NCBI RefSeq assembly: GCF_004365915.1
Contig: NZ_SODI01000001.1
Span: forward strand, 1,302,001-1,366,000
Length of the DNA: 64,000 nucleotides
Direction of reading: 5' to 3'
DNA from: Cryobacterium psychrophilum
Lineage (GTDB): Bacteria > Actinomycetota > Actinomycetes > Actinomycetales > Microbacteriaceae
Shown in pieces: positions 7,024 to 17,848 of the stretch. The number at the start of each line of letters is the position of its first letter. The first letter of the stretch is position 1. The notes below the pieces were generated by a model. It saw only the letters and a program-made list of their open reading frames with translations. It did no database searches and was not told the DNA's origin. The position numbers were made by a program, and so were the translations under genes.

Positions 7024-7713
7024 TTGCAGCTGTTGATCCTGACCTCCGCGGTCAACACCGACGTTCTCCCCGCCCTGGCGCTGTTGTCCCACGGCACGCG
7101 CGTGATCCCGGCGTCCGCCGATCAGTTGATCACCGCCCCCGATTCGGACGTCATTCTTGTCGATGCCCGCACCAATCTCGCTGCAGCAAAGTCGCTGTGC
7201 CAGGTTCTTCGCAGCACCGGGCTATCGGTTCCGTTGCTGCTCGTGATCACTGAGGGCGGCCTCGCCGCGGTGAGTCCCGACTGGGGCGTCGACGATGTTG
7301 TGCTCGACACCGCTGGTCCGGCAGAGGTCGATGCCCGAATGCGCCTCAACGCGGGGCGGGTGTCTCGCAACGAGCCCTCCCCCACCATTCGTGCGGCCGG
7401 CGTCGTCATTGACGAGGCGAGCTATTCGGCCAAGGTTCACGGCAAACCGCTCGACCTCACGTTCAAGGAATTCGAGCTGCTGCGGTTTCTTGCGGCGCAC
7501 CCGTCGCGGGTATTCACGCGCGAACAGCTGCTCAGCGAAGTGTGGGGCTACGACTATTTCGGCGGCACCCGCACCGTCGACGTGCATGTGCGCCGTCTTC
7601 GCGCGAAGCTTGGCGACCAGGAATCACTCATTGGTACCGTGCGTAACGTCGGGTACCGCTTCAACGTGCATGAGGACAAAGATGAACGCGTACCCCACCC
7701 CATTCGAGACTGA
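7024..7713 (+). CDS. glnR: GlnR-like orphan winged-helix response regulator
   Basis: 229 residues. An atypical receiver (no acidic pair at its N-terminus, but an Asp at position 47 in VILVDART) is followed by an OmpR-type winged helix at residues 130-220 ([38 protein letters not shown]). No kinase is adjacent. In mycobacteria the nitrogen regulator GlnR lies immediately before mshD, exactly as here, which is the main reason for the name. Start is TTG at 7024 behind GGAGG (7012-7016). Its 3' end overlaps mshD by 32 bp. Confidence 0.75.
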   Translation: MQLLILTSAVNTDVLPALALLSHGTRVIPASADQLITAPDSDVILVDARTNLAAAKSLCQVLRSTGLSVPLLLVITEGGLAAVSPDWGVDDVVLDTAGPAEVDARMRLNAGRVSRNEPSPTIRAAGVVIDEASYSAKVHGKPLDLTFKEFELLRFLAAHPSRVFTREQLLSEVWGYDYFGGTRTVDVHVRRLRAKLGDQESLIGTVRNVGYRFNVHEDKDERVPHPIRD

Positions 7714-8602
7714 CCCCGTAACGCTCGTCAGCATCGAGGCATCGGATACGGCGGGACTCGCCGCCTTCGAGGCGGTTGCGGTCGCCGCGCTCGACAATGA
7801 CGGGTACGAACCGTTCAATGAGCAGACCATGTTCGACGTGCGCGCCGGGAAGCGCACGGGGTACGTGGTCTCGACAGGTTCGACCAGCGAGATGGGGGCG
7901 ACTTCGGGGCAGGTTGTGGGGGCGGCCGTTGAGGGAGCCGGGGAGGTGGACCTGGTGGTCGCGCCGGCCGTTCGACGCCGGGGATATGGGCGCGCCGCAC
8001 TCGCGACGGTATTGCAGTACGTTGACGGCGAGGTGACCGCGTGGTCGCACGGAGATCACCCTGGTGCGCGAGGCCTCGCCGCTCACTTCCACTTCGAGAA
8101 AGTTCGCACGCTGCTCGAGCTTCGGATGCCCCTGGGGCCGCAGCCGCAGCATCCGCTGCCCGAGAAATTCGTCATTGACACGTTTCGACCCGAAACCGAC
8201 GCAGCCGACTGGGTTGCACTCAACGCGCACATCTTTGCGGCGCATCCGGAACAGGGCGGCGTCACCGTGGCCGACCTCACGGACCGGCAGGCCGAGCACT
8301 GGTTCGAGGCCGAGGACTTTCTGATCGCCCGAGACCGGGGCGGTCGCATGGTGGGGTACAACTGGCTGAAAGTGGAGGGCGATGTGGGTGAGATCTATGT
8401 TTTGGGGGTTCACCCCGGCACCGCAGGGGCCGGCCTCGGGCGAGCGCTGATGCTCGCCGGGCTCAAGCGCCTCTCAGCTCGGGGATGCACGACCGCTTCC
8501 CTCTACGTGGAGGCCGACAGCGTGGGGCCTGTTCACCTGTACCGGTCCCTCGGGTTCAGCGAACACACCGTCGACGTACAGTACCGACGCCTGCCCGTTT
8601 AA
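7682..8602 (+). CDS. mshD: mycothiol synthase (acetyltransferase) MshD
   Basis: 306 residues made of two tandem GNAT domains. The C-terminal one has the acetyl-CoA loop [18 protein letters not shown] near residue 240 and the end [15 protein letters not shown]; the N-terminal one is degenerate ([16 protein letters not shown]). MshD transfers acetyl from acetyl-CoA to Cys-GlcN-Ins in the last step of mycothiol synthesis, the main thiol of actinobacteria. Start ATG at 7682 is behind GAGGACAAAG; the start lies inside the end of glnR, so the two are co-translated. Confidence 0.9.
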   Translation: MNAYPTPFETDPVTLVSIEASDTAGLAAFEAVAVAALDNDGYEPFNEQTMFDVRAGKRTGYVVSTGSTSEMGATSGQVVGAAVEGAGEVDLVVAPAVRRRGYGRAALATVLQYVDGEVTAWSHGDHPGARGLAAHFHFEKVRTLLELRMPLGPQPQHPLPEKFVIDTFRPETDAADWVALNAHIFAAHPEQGGVTVADLTDRQAEHWFEAEDFLIARDRGGRMVGYNWLKVEGDVGEIYVLGVHPGTAGAGLGRALMLAGLKRLSARGCTTASLYVEADSVGPVHLYRSLGFSEHTVDVQYRRLPV

Positions 8603-8657
8603 GAAGATGTTGCCCGGATCGACGTCCGATCGGGGTGGAAGCTGGAAGGATAGTCAG

Positions 8658-10832
8658 ATGGACGGCGAAATAACTCAGGCGAATTCCGGACTCGGCAATG
8701 ATTTTGACGATGACTTCGACCCGCTCTTCGGTAAGAACGATCCGGCACTCCCGAGCGACCGTTACCTTGACCGGGAACTCAGCTGGCTGGCATTCAACCG
8801 GCGCGTACTGGAACTCGCGGAAGACCCCGCCCTTCCCGTTCTCGAACGCGCCAATTTTCTCGCGATCTTCGCGAGCAACCTCGACGAATTCTTCATGGTG
8901 CGCGTCGCCGGTCTCAAGCGACGCATCCTCACCGGTCTCGCCGTACCCACCAACGTGGGGCGCGCCGCCACCGATGTTCTGAGCGACATCTCCACCCAGG
9001 CCCACGCCCTGCAGACCCGTCACGCGCTGGCCTTCCAGGAACTCGTGCGCCCGGCCCTCGCCGAGTCCGGCGTGGACGTCGTTAACTGGCAGAGCCTCGG
9101 CGACGACGACCGACGTTCGCTGCGCACGTATTTCTCCAATCAGATCTTCCCGGTGCTCATGCCCCTCGCCGTCGACCCGGCGCATCCGTTTCCCTACATC
9201 TCCGGGCTATCGCTCAATCTCGCCGTGCGTGTGCGCAACTCAAAGACCGGCAAGCAGGAATTCGCCCGGCTCAAAGTGCCACCCATGCTGCCGCGGTTCG
9301 TGCGCGTCGACCGCACCGAATCCGTCGACCGCCTGCGCTTCATCGCCCTTGAGGACCTCATCGCCAATCAGCTCGGCGACCTGTTTCCCGGGATGGAAAT
9401 TCTCGAACACCACGTTTTTCGCGTCACCCGCAATGAAGACGTGGAGATCGACGAGGACGAGACCGAGAATCTCATCAAGGCGCTTGAAAAAGAGCTGCTG
9501 AGACGCCGCTTTGGCCCGCCCATTCGACTCGAGGTCACCGAGGACATGGACGAGGTGACCCTCGGGCTGCTCGTTCGCGAACTCGATGTCACCGAGCAGG
9601 AGGTCTACCACCTGCCGGCACCGCTCGACCTGGGCGGACTGTTCGACCTGCGCATCGACCGCCCCGACCTGCACTTTCCCAAGCACGTGCCCACCACGGC
9701 CGCAGCGCTGCTGCCCGCAGAAGCCAACGCCGAGTCCGACATCTTCACCGCGATCGCGCACGGCGATGTCCTGCTGCACCACCCCTACGAGTCATTCGCC
9801 ACGAGCGTGCAAGCCTTCCTCGAGCAGGCCGCCGCGGACCCGAACGTGCTCGCCATCAAGCAGACCCTTTACCGCACCTCCGGCGACAGCCCCATCGTGG
9901 AGGCGCTCATTGCCGCCGCGCATGCAGGCAAGCAGGTGCTCGCCCTCGTGGAGATCAAGGCCCGCTTCGACGAACAGGCAAACATCACCTGGGCGCGCAA
10001 GCTCGAAAAGGCCGGCGTGCACGTCGTGTACGGGCTGGTGGGCCTCAAGACCCACTGCAAGCTCGCGCTCGTGGTGCGCTACGAGAAGGGTGTGCTGCGC
10101 CACTACAGCCACATCGGCACAGGAAACTACAACCCCAAGACCAGCCGCATCTATGAAGACCTGGGCCTGCTCACCGCCGACCCCCAGGTGGGCAAAGACC
10201 TCACCCGGCTCTTCAATGAGCTCTCCGGATACGCCATCGAGAAGAAGTTCAAGCGTCTTCTCGTGGCGCCGCTGCACCTGCGTAAGGCGTTGCTCAAGCA
10301 CATCGCGACCGAGACCGAGAATGCCCTCTCCGGCGCGACGAGCGGCATCCGCATCAAGGTCAATTCCATGGTCGATGAAGACATCATTGATGCCCTGTAC
10401 CGGGCGAGCCAGGCCGGGGTGCGCGTGGATGTGTGGGTGCGCGGTATCTGCAGCCTCAAGCCCAACGTTCCCGGCATGAGCGAGAACATTCGCGTTCGCT
10501 CCATTCTCGGTCGCTATCTGGAGCATTCGCGCATCTTCTCCTTTCACAACCTCGGAGACACGCAGGTGTACATCGGAAGCGCCGACATGATGCACCGCAA
10601 CCTCGACCGGCGCGTGGAGGCGCTCGTGCGGCTCGTCGATCCGGCACACCAGATGGAGATCGACGGTCTCTTCGAACGAGCCATGAGCGATCGCACGTCG
10701 GCCTGGTGGCTCGATGACACCGGCCACTGGACCCGGCACGACCAGGACGCGGCAGGCGCGCCGCTCGATGACATGCAGAACCGTCTCATGCAACAGATCA
10801 GCCAGCGCAAACGCCAGGGAATCCGCCGGTGA
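8658..10832 (+). CDS. ppk: polyphosphate kinase PPK1
   Basis: 724 residues, the usual PPK1 length. The N-terminal domain begins after an acidic tail at [20 protein letters not shown]. The two phospholipase-D-like catalytic domains hold the autophosphorylated His region [13 protein letters not shown] (about residue 465), HIGTGNYN, and the second-domain motifs [11 protein letters not shown] and [16 protein letters not shown]. It reversibly makes polyphosphate from ATP, which fits the surrounding phosphate genes. Start ATG at 8658 is behind GGAAGGA. The stop overlaps the next gene by four bases. Confidence 0.95.
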   Translation: MDGEITQANSGLGNDFDDDFDPLFGKNDPALPSDRYLDRELSWLAFNRRVLELAEDPALPVLERANFLAIFASNLDEFFMVRVAGLKRRILTGLAVPTNVGRAATDVLSDISTQAHALQTRHALAFQELVRPALAESGVDVVNWQSLGDDDRRSLRTYFSNQIFPVLMPLAVDPAHPFPYISGLSLNLAVRVRNSKTGKQEFARLKVPPMLPRFVRVDRTESVDRLRFIALEDLIANQLGDLFPGMEILEHHVFRVTRNEDVEIDEDETENLIKALEKELLRRRFGPPIRLEVTEDMDEVTLGLLVRELDVTEQEVYHLPAPLDLGGLFDLRIDRPDLHFPKHVPTTAAALLPAEANAESDIFTAIAHGDVLLHHPYESFATSVQAFLEQAAADPNVLAIKQTLYRTSGDSPIVEALIAAAHAGKQVLALVEIKARFDEQANITWARKLEKAGVHVVYGLVGLKTHCKLALVVRYEKGVLRHYSHIGTGNYNPKTSRIYEDLGLLTADPQVGKDLTRLFNELSGYAIEKKFKRLLVAPLHLRKALLKHIATETENALSGATSGIRIKVNSMVDEDIIDALYRASQAGVRVDVWVRGICSLKPNVPGMSENIRVRSILGRYLEHSRIFSFHNLGDTQVYIGSADMMHRNLDRRVEALVRLVDPAHQMEIDGLFERAMSDRTSAWWLDDTGHWTRHDQDAAGAPLDDMQNRLMQQISQRKRQGIRR

Positions 10833-11764
10833 GCGCGCCGGAAATTTATGCGGCCGGTGCCGTGTGCTGGCGCCTCGTCGACGGCCGCATGCACGTGCTG
10901 CTGATTCACCGCACCGTGCACGGCGACGTCACCATCCCCAAGGGCAAGGTCGACCCCGGAGAGTCCCTCCCGCGCACGGCCGTTCGCGAGGTGAAGGAGG
11001 AAACCGGTCTCGACGTGGCCTTGGGCGTGCCTCTGGGAATATCACGCTACGACATGCCTGACGGGCGCGCCAAGATCGTGCGCTACTGGGCCGCGGAGAT
11101 CACACCCGAAGCGATTGCGCGTTCCACCTTCGTGCCCAACGGCGAGGTGGCGGCCATTGAATGGGTCACCATCAAGAAGGCCCGCACGTACCTGAGCTAC
11201 TCGGCCGACGTTGACATTCTCGAGGCCTTCTCCGCGCTCGTGGATGCGGGAATCACTCGCACCTTCGCCCTGATCACACTCCGGCACGGCAAGGCCGCCC
11301 CGCGCACGGGCCTAGGGCAGGACAGCAAGCGTCCGCTCACGACCCGCGGCGTTCTCCAGGCCGTAAACGTCGCCGACATGATCACCGCCTGGGGTCCGCA
11401 GCGCATCATCTCCAGCACGGCCACGCGGTGCGTCACCACGGTCGCGCCGCTCGCTGCGGCGACCGGCATCACCGCCAAACAAACTGATCTGATCAGTCAG
11501 GACGCACTCGAATCCGGCGAAGCGGATGTTCGCGCGGTGATCGGCAAGCGGGTACGGTCCCGCAAGACCGCCGTCCTGTGCAGCCACAGCCCCGTTCTTC
11601 CCGAAATCATGCGTGAAATCGGCCTCGCGACCGGCAGCACGCCGAACGCGGAACTGGCCGACGCGGCAGATCTGGATACCGGGGCGTTCTCGATCGTGCA
11701 CCTGTCAAGCGAGAATCCGAGTGCCGGAATCATCGCAATCGAGAGGCACACACCGCACATATAG
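10829..11764 (+). CDS. mutT1: Nudix hydrolase fused to histidine phosphatase (MutT1-like)
   Basis: 311 residues. The Nudix box [22 protein letters not shown] spans about residues 39-60. From about residue 148 a second, histidine-phosphatase domain begins with [10 protein letters not shown] and continues with [11 protein letters not shown] and CSHSPVLPE. The same fusion in mycobacterial MutT1 hydrolyses diadenosine polyphosphates and oxidised guanine nucleotides, and that gene is also next to ppk. GTG start overlaps the ppk stop (GTGA), so the two are translationally coupled. Confidence 0.88.
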   Translation: MSAPEIYAAGAVCWRLVDGRMHVLLIHRTVHGDVTIPKGKVDPGESLPRTAVREVKEETGLDVALGVPLGISRYDMPDGRAKIVRYWAAEITPEAIARSTFVPNGEVAAIEWVTIKKARTYLSYSADVDILEAFSALVDAGITRTFALITLRHGKAAPRTGLGQDSKRPLTTRGVLQAVNVADMITAWGPQRIISSTATRCVTTVAPLAAATGITAKQTDLISQDALESGEADVRAVIGKRVRSRKTAVLCSHSPVLPEIMREIGLATGSTPNAELADAADLDTGAFSIVHLSSENPSAGIIAIERHTPHI

Positions 11765-11771
11765 GCGCCTC

Positions 11772-11793
11772 GTTCACCTTCCGTTTACCTTCG
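11772..11793 (+). promoter_or_regulatory. PHO box upstream of pstS
   Basis: Two abutting 11-bp direct repeats, GTTCACCTTCC (11772-11782) and GTTTACCTTCG (11783-11793), differ at two positions only. A weaker unit (CGTTAATCAAC) follows at 11805-11815 and a TATATT -10 box at 11821-11826. This matches the known 11-bp GTTCACC-type repeats bound by PhoP in Streptomyces and RegX3-type regulators. The likely bound protein is the RegX3 encoded at 1-1.7 kb. Confidence 0.85.
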
Positions 11794-11820
11794 CGAGGGT
11801 GTCCCGTTAATCAACCCGCC

Positions 11821-11826
11821 TATATT
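11821..11826 (+). promoter_or_regulatory. -10 box of pstS
   Basis: TATATT lies 75 bp before the pstS start codon. The region where a -35 box would be (11798-11803) adjoins the PHO box repeats, as expected for an activator-dependent promoter. Confidence 0.6.
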
Positions 11827-11900
11827 CGCCTATGGGTCGGCACCGACCTGCACCGAGCACCGTTCTGATTTGCACCCGATTTACCCTGAAAGGGATCCCC

Positions 11901-12989
11901 GTGAACTTTAAGCGTTTTGGCCGTCCTGCAGTTGTCGCCGTCGTCGCAGCACTCGCCCTGTCCTCCTGCGCAGCAAACGAAGGTGGATCCTCGGATACTG
12001 CCTCCGACAGCACCCTCTCCGGCACCATGAACGCCGGAGGCGCCTCCTCACAGCAGGCGGCCCAGGAAGCCTGGATCGCCACGTTCCAGACGAACAACCC
12101 CGACGTCACCATCAACTACGACCCCTCCGGTTCCGGCGCGGGTCGCGAAGCATTCATCGCCGGCGGCTCAGCATTCGCCGGGTCTGACTCCTACCTGAAA
12201 GACGACGAGCTGACCGGGGAATTCGGTTCCTGTGCCGTCGACACCAAGGCCGTTGACCTTCCCGTCTACATCTCGCCGATCGCAGTAATCTTCAATGTCG
12301 AGGGCGTCGACGACCTCAACATGGATGCTGAGACGCTCGCCAAGATCTTCAAGGGCGACATCACGGCCTGGGACGATGCAGCAATCGTCGCGCTCAACCC
12401 GGATGCATCCCTCCCGTCCACCGCGATCACCGCAGTGCACCGCTCCGACGACTCCGGTACCACAAAGAACTTCACGGACTACCTGAACCAGAACGTTCCC
12501 GACGTGTGGGACAAATCTGCCGCGGACCCGTTCCCGTACCAGTCCGGTGAAGGAGCCCAGGGCACCTCCGGTGTGGTCAGCGCCGTCACGAACGGCGTGG
12601 GCACCATCGGATACGCCGATGCGTCCCAGGCCGGCGAACTCGGAGTTGCCAAGATCAAGGTTGGCGACACGTTCGTGCAGTACTCCGCCGAGGCCGCCGC
12701 TGAGGTTGTTGCCGGTTCGCCCGCCGTCGAAGGCCGCGAAGCCAACGACCTCGCGCTCGACCTCAACCGCAAGACCACCAACGCGGCCGAGTACCCCCTC
12801 GTGCTCGTGAGCTACGCCGTTGTCTGCACCGAATATGCAGACCCGGCCGTCGCTGAGCTCGTCAAGGCATACGTTGGCTTCATGGCCGGCGCTGAGGGAC
12901 AGGCAGAGGCCGCCGACAAGGCCGGCGCGGCGCCGCTCTCGCCCGAGCTTCAGGACAAGGTCGCCGCCGTTATCGAGACCATCAAGTAG
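11901..12989 (+). CDS. pstS: phosphate-binding lipoprotein PstS
   Basis: 362 residues. A signal peptide (FKRFGRPAVVAVVAALALS) ends in the lipobox LSSC, so the mature protein is anchored to the outer face of the membrane. Phosphate-binding signatures follow: GAGGASSQQ-like NAGGASSQQAAQ, YDPSGSGAGREAFIAG, HRSDDSGTTKNFTDYL and the late GTIGYADASQA. It delivers phosphate to PstCA. Start GTG at 11901 has AAAGGGAT upstream; the longer frame (from 11832) would bury the signal peptide. It is induced by phosphate limitation, judging from the PHO box. Confidence 0.95.
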   Translation: MNFKRFGRPAVVAVVAALALSSCAANEGGSSDTASDSTLSGTMNAGGASSQQAAQEAWIATFQTNNPDVTINYDPSGSGAGREAFIAGGSAFAGSDSYLKDDELTGEFGSCAVDTKAVDLPVYISPIAVIFNVEGVDDLNMDAETLAKIFKGDITAWDDAAIVALNPDASLPSTAITAVHRSDDSGTTKNFTDYLNQNVPDVWDKSAADPFPYQSGEGAQGTSGVVSAVTNGVGTIGYADASQAGELGVAKIKVGDTFVQYSAEAAAEVVAGSPAVEGREANDLALDLNRKTTNAAEYPLVLVSYAVVCTEYADPAVAELVKAYVGFMAGAEGQAEAADKAGAAPLSPELQDKVAAVIETIK

Positions 12990-13010
12990 CACCCGCCCGC
13001 TTTACAATTT

Positions 13011-13053
13011 GCCCGGCACGGCCCTCGCATTGCATGAGGGGGCCGTGCCGGGC
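13011..13053 (+). terminator. hairpin between pstS and pstC (attenuator)
   Basis: GCCCGGCACGGCC and its perfect complement form a long GC stem around the loop region CTCGCATTGCATGAGG, 22 bp after the pstS stop. It lacks a long T-run but is followed by AAAATGAGG. It probably lets pstS mRNA accumulate over pstCAB by stopping some polymerases or blocking 3' decay. Confidence 0.75.
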
Positions 13054-13088
13054 AAAATGAGGTTATCGGCCGAACCAGTCAGCCGCAC

Positions 13089-13108
13089 CTCTTCGACAGG
13101 TTCGATCA
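13089..13108 (+). repeat. dispersed GGTCTCGACARGCTCGACCA-type repeat, diverged copy
   Basis: CTCTTCGACAGGTTCGATCA in front of pstC resembles the near-identical repeats at 16004 and 33673, with about three differences. It lies in an intergenic gap like the others. Confidence 0.45.
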
Positions 13109-13130
13109 CAGATTCAGGGAGATGTCCGGC

Positions 13131-14075
13131 ATGACGACCGTAGTTGCCGCCACCACGATCAAGGCCAGACAGCGACCAGGCGACCGAATTTTTTCGGGCG
13201 CCACCGTCGTAGCGGGAAGCCTCATTCTCGCCGTGCTCGCCATGGTCGCGCTCTTTCTGCTCTGGCAGAGCCTGCCCGCCTTCACCGCCCCGGCCGACGA
13301 ATTCGGCAGCCGCATCACCAACTTCTGGCAGTACGTCGGGCCGTTCGTGTTCGGAACCCTCTGGTCGGCCGCCCTGGCCCTCCTGATGGCCGTTCCCGTC
13401 GCCATCGGCATCGCGTTGTTCATCTCGCACTACGCCCCGCGCAAGCTCGCCCAGGGCCTCGGCTACCTGATCGACCTGCTCGCCGCTGTGCCCTCCGTGG
13501 TCTTCGGCCTCTGGGGCATTGGCGTGCTCGCACCCCTGGTGCAGCCCTTTTACGCAACGCTCGTGGATTGGTTCGGCTGGATCGTCTTCTTCGAGGGTCC
13601 GGTTTCCGGAACCGGGCGCACCATTTTCACGGTGGCCGTCGTGCTCGCCGTCATGATTCTGCCCATCATCACCGCCATCTGCCGCGAGATCTTTCTGCAA
13701 ACGCCCCTCCTGCACGAAGAGGCAGCATTGGCTCTGGGCGCAACGCGCTGGGAAATGATCAAGATGGCCGTGCTCCCCTTCGGCCGGGCTGGGATCATCT
13801 CCGCGGCAATGCTCGGCCTTGGGCGGGCCCTCGGCGAGACCATGGCCGTGGCGATGGTGCTCTCCCCCAGTCCACAGGTCATTTTCCAGCTGCTCACCTC
13901 CCAGAACCCCACGACGATCGCGGCCAACATCGCACTGAACTTTCCCGAGTCGCACGGCATCGGAGTGAACATTCTGCTCGCCACCGGCCTCGTTCTCTTC
14001 GTGGTCACCCTGATTGTGAACATGCTGGCTCGCGTCGTCATCAACCGCCGTAAGGCATTCTCCGGAGCCAATTGA
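13131..14075 (+). CDS. pstC: phosphate ABC transporter permease PstC
   Basis: 314 residues with six predicted transmembrane helices and the permease EAA-type loop around EEAALALGATRWEMIKMAVLP (about residues 195-215). It forms the membrane channel with PstA. Two in-frame ATGs are possible, 13122 and 13131. AGGGAG directly abuts the first but lies nine bases before the second, so I prefer 13131. Its stop overlaps the pstA start (TGATG). Confidence 0.93.
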   Translation: MTTVVAATTIKARQRPGDRIFSGATVVAGSLILAVLAMVALFLLWQSLPAFTAPADEFGSRITNFWQYVGPFVFGTLWSAALALLMAVPVAIGIALFISHYAPRKLAQGLGYLIDLLAAVPSVVFGLWGIGVLAPLVQPFYATLVDWFGWIVFFEGPVSGTGRTIFTVAVVLAVMILPIITAICREIFLQTPLLHEEAALALGATRWEMIKMAVLPFGRAGIISAAMLGLGRALGETMAVAMVLSPSPQVIFQLLTSQNPTTIAANIALNFPESHGIGVNILLATGLVLFVVTLIVNMLARVVINRRKAFSGAN

Positions 14076-15163
14076 TGAGCGTCCCCACCGTTGCCCGCCC
14101 GTTGAGCAATTCCCTCACCGCTGGCAAGCTGCCCAAGAATTCACCGATCTGGATGCTGCTCGCAAGCTGGCTCGTCGCGGGCCTGTTCTTCGTTGTGCTG
14201 AATGTCTCCGGCGCCACCGACGGCTTCAACGTGATCGGGACCGTTATCACCGGCGCGCTTCTGTACTGCATCGCCATTTACGTCTTCTCCCGCGCCGTCG
14301 AGGGCGGCCGCAAAGCCACCGACCGGCTTGTCACGGCCCTCGTGACCGGCGCCTTCATCATTGCGCTCATCCCGCTCATCTCGCTCGTCGGCACGACGGT
14401 GATCAACGGTCTTCCGGCCGCTCTCACCCCCACGTTCTTCACCTCGTCCCTTCGCAATGTGGTGGGCGAGGGTGGCGGCGCGCTGCACGCCATCATGGGC
14501 ACGCTTCTGGTCACCGGCACCGCAACGCTGATCTCGGTACCCATCGGGCTGCTCGCCGCCATCTACCTCGTGGAATACGGTCGTGGCCGACTCGCGAAGG
14601 GCATCACGTTCTTCGTCGACGTCATGACCGGCATCCCCTCCATCGTGGCCGGCCTCTTCGCCTTCGCCCTGTTCTCGTTGCTCTTCAACGACCCGGGCAT
14701 CCGCTTCGGCTTCGGGGGATCGATTGCCCTCGCGGTGCTCATGATCCCCGTGGTGGTGCGCTCAAGCGAAGAGATGCTCAAGCTCGTTCCCAACGAGTTG
14801 CGGGAGGCCGCGTACGCACTCGGGGTGCCGAAATGGCTGACCGTTCTCAAGGTCGTGCTGCCGACATCCATTGCCGGGATCGTCACCGGAATCATGCTCT
14901 CGATTGCCCGGGTCATTGGTGAAACCGCTCCGCTGCTCATTGTCGCGGGGTTCACCTCGAGCATGAACTACGATCTGTTCAGCGAGCGGATGATGACCCT
15001 CCCGGTCTTCGTGTACACGCAGTACGCGAACCAGGGAGCAGATTTTCAGGCCTACGTTGACCGGGCGTGGGCCGGAGCCCTGACCCTCATTGTCATCGTG
15101 ATGGTGCTCAACGGTCTCGCTCGCTTGATCGCCAAGATCTTCTCCCCGAAGTTCAGCCGCTAA
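14075..15163 (+). CDS. pstA: phosphate ABC transporter permease PstA
   Basis: 362 residues. It has an N-terminal extension with two or three extra hydrophobic segments (residues 20-80) before the six-helix permease core, common in actinobacteria. The EAA-type loop reads NELREAAYALGVPKWLTVLKVVLP near residue 245. ATG at 14075 overlaps the pstC stop by one base and has CCGGAG eight bases upstream; a TTG one codon earlier is the alternative start. Partner of PstC. Confidence 0.93.
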   Translation: MSVPTVARPLSNSLTAGKLPKNSPIWMLLASWLVAGLFFVVLNVSGATDGFNVIGTVITGALLYCIAIYVFSRAVEGGRKATDRLVTALVTGAFIIALIPLISLVGTTVINGLPAALTPTFFTSSLRNVVGEGGGALHAIMGTLLVTGTATLISVPIGLLAAIYLVEYGRGRLAKGITFFVDVMTGIPSIVAGLFAFALFSLLFNDPGIRFGFGGSIALAVLMIPVVVRSSEEMLKLVPNELREAAYALGVPKWLTVLKVVLPTSIAGIVTGIMLSIARVIGETAPLLIVAGFTSSMNYDLFSERMMTLPVFVYTQYANQGADFQAYVDRAWAGALTLIVIVMVLNGLARLIAKIFSPKFSR

Positions 15164-15196
15164 CTTTTTTTCTGTACCAAACCGTGAAAGGGACAT

Positions 15197-15976
<780 letters not shown>

Positions 15977-16003
15977 GCACCACCTAGCCTCGCCACCACA
16001 CGC

Positions 16004-16023
16004 TGGTCGAGCCTGTCGAGACC
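16004..16023 (-). repeat. dispersed GGTCTCGACARGCTCGACCA repeat
   Basis: On the minus strand it reads GGTCTCGACAGGCTCGACCA. It is identical at 19 of 20 positions to the copy at 33673-33692 and lies in the gap between convergent pstB and the pabC-like gene. The sequence is partly self-complementary and such elements sit at gene ends, like REP sequences. Confidence 0.6.
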
Positions 16024-16062
16024 CCGCGAGACAACCTCGCCTCGTGGACCTCGGGCGCGAGC

Positions 16063-16950
16063 CTAGTCGGTGCGGCCGAGCAGGTAGGAGTTGATGGCCT
16101 GGGTCAGCTCGCGGTCGGTGCGCATCGTCTCCCCGTCCAGCGCTGTCACGGCCACGGCGAGACGAACACTGGACACGAGCCAGGCAGCATCCGCTTGCCG
16201 CAGCTCACTCAGCGGCACGTCACGATACTCCACCTGGTCGCCCCTTACCCTCAGGTATTCAAAGAGGCTCTGCTGCGTGGTGCCATGCAGAATGGCGCCG
16301 CTGGGTGCGGGCGTGACGTAGACCCCGCCCGTGCGCAGGACCACGTTCGACGTCGGGCCCTCCATCACGTAGCCGTCCGTGGTGACGAAGATCGTGTCGT
16401 CGGCTCCCCGGCGTTGGGCTTCCCGCAGCGCGGCCATGTTGATGGCGTAGCTGAGCGTCTTGGCGCCCATGAGCAGCCAGGGTGCGCGCTCGGCGACTCC
16501 CCTCGGATACCCACGGTCCAGGGTGACAACGCGCACACCGTTCTCCCGCACCCGTCGAAAGTCAGTGGCCGTTGTGGCGTGCAGCCACGCCGTGGGCGCC
16601 GGGCCGGATTCCACACCCCGACTGAGCACAATTTTCAGGGCCAGCTCGCCCTCGTGAGGAATCCGGGCAACGGCATAGGCGATCGCTGCGCGCCACTGCG
16701 CCGGATTCGGCACCGGGAGGTCGCAGATCTCAGCGGAGTTGCGCAGGCGGGCAATGTGCGGCTCCACCTCTTGCGGGTGCCCGTTCACAACGCTGAGCGT
16801 TTCGAAGATACCGTCACCACGTTGGGTGCTCAACTCCCCGACCCGCAGGGCAGGGGCAGCAGAGTCCATCTCGTGGAACGTGTCGTCGAAGGACGTACGC
16901 TCAGAGTCGACGGGAACCGGGTCGATCAGCAGGGTGAAGGGAAGGCTCAT
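16063..16950 (-). CDS. pabC: class IV aminotransferase, probable aminodeoxychorismate lyase
   Basis: 295 residues with the fold-type IV PLP enzyme pattern: RGDGIFETL (residues 44-52), the PLP-binding lysine K164 in LLMGAKTLSYA, and DGYVMEGPTSNVVLR. Aminodeoxychorismate lyase makes 4-aminobenzoate for folate. Class IV enzymes also include branched-chain and D-amino-acid aminotransferases, so the exact substrate is inferred from size and motif style. ATG at 16950 follows a TAGGCT box by six bases: leaderless. No pabA/B gene is close. Confidence 0.75.
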   Translation of the reverse strand: MSLPFTLLIDPVPVDSERTSFDDTFHEMDSAAPALRVGELSTQRGDGIFETLSVVNGHPQEVEPHIARLRNSAEICDLPVPNPAQWRAAIAYAVARIPHEGELALKIVLSRGVESGPAPTAWLHATTATDFRRVRENGVRVVTLDRGYPRGVAERAPWLLMGAKTLSYAINMAALREAQRRGADDTIFVTTDGYVMEGPTSNVVLRTGGVYVTPAPSGAILHGTTQQSLFEYLRVRGDQVEYRDVPLSELRQADAAWLVSSVRLAVAVTALDGETMRTDRELTQAINSYLLGRTD

Positions 16951-16956
16951 GATGCG

Positions 16957-16962
16957 AGCCTA
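16957..16962 (-). promoter_or_regulatory. -10 box of pabC-like gene (leaderless)
   Basis: TAGGCT on the minus strand, six bases before the ATG; no Shine-Dalgarno sequence. Confidence 0.6.
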
Positions 16963-16999
16963 ATCCGCCTGGTGACCGACCCGCACGATCGGTTGCCGC

Positions 17000-17848
17000 T
17001 TAGGAACTTTGGAACGCCACAATCGGATCCGTCGTCGGCTGCTTCGAGCCGCCGCGCGGCTCGACCGTGATGCCAACCGTGTCTCCGGCGTGCATCACGC
17101 CGTCGAGCACACGCCAAGTGGTGCCGGTGCCGGTTGAGTCGAACGTTCCGGCCGGCGCCGCTCCCGCATCATTGATGTACCAGAGCTGGTAGTCCTGGTC
17201 GTTGCCGAGCGAGGGCAGGTCGTTGACCATAACGGCGGACAGGCCCAGGGTGTTGGACCAGACCAGGGTGGCGGAGTGGCCGTCCGAGGTGGTCGTCGCT
17301 GCGCGCTGGGTGTCGGACGCTGCGGTAATCTGCACCATGCTGGCCGCCTGCTGTTCGACGAACTGGTTGTTGTTGAACGCCTGGCCGGCAAAGGTTCCAC
17401 CCACAAAAAGCACGACAGCTGCCGCGGCGGCCACCAAGACCTGGGCCGGTCGCTGGAACCACCGCTGCTGGGCGCGCGTGGTTGCGGCGCCGGCGCCGCT
17501 CATCGGCGGCTCGGCTGAGTCGTCGACAGGAGCGACGGGGGCTGCGGGGACCGCAGGAACGCTCGACGGGGCATGAACGGCAGCGGGAGCAGCCGTCAAC
17601 GGGGCCAGCTGGGGCGTGGAAGCGAGCTTGGCCATGAGGCTCGCGCGCAGGGCGGACGAGGGCTGCACGGGCTCTGCGGCGAGCCCCAGGGCCGCAGCCG
17701 TGTCGCTCAGCTCGTCCGCTTCGGTGCGTGCCGACTCTGACGTTTCGAGGTGGGCCTCGAAGTCGGCCGCCTCTTCTGCGGTGAGTGCGTTCAGGGCGTA
17801 CGCGCCGGTGAGGTCAGCGGCGTTGTCTTGTCCGCGGATGCCGGTCAT
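17000..17848 (-). CDS. rskA: membrane anti-sigma factor RskA
   Basis: 282 residues. The cytoplasmic anti-sigma domain is at the N-terminus (DLTGAYALNALTAEEAADFEAHLE). A Pro/Ala-rich linker (about residues 85-135) leads to one transmembrane helix near residues 153-173 (VLVAAAAAVVLFVGGTFAG). The outer RskA domain carries SDGHSATLVWSNTLGLSAVMV and YQLWYINDAGAAPAGTF. It sequesters the sigma factor encoded just upstream and releases it after regulated proteolysis. ATG overlaps the sigK stop by four bases (ATGA). Confidence 0.9.
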   Translation of the reverse strand: MTGIRGQDNAADLTGAYALNALTAEEAADFEAHLETSESARTEADELSDTAAALGLAAEPVQPSSALRASLMAKLASTPQLAPLTAAPAAVHAPSSVPAVPAAPVAPVDDSAEPPMSGAGAATTRAQQRWFQRPAQVLVAAAAAVVLFVGGTFAGQAFNNNQFVEQQAASMVQITAASDTQRAATTTSDGHSATLVWSNTLGLSAVMVNDLPSLGNDQDYQLWYINDAGAAPAGTFDSTGTGTTWRVLDGVMHAGDTVGITVEPRGGSKQPTTDPIVAFQSS

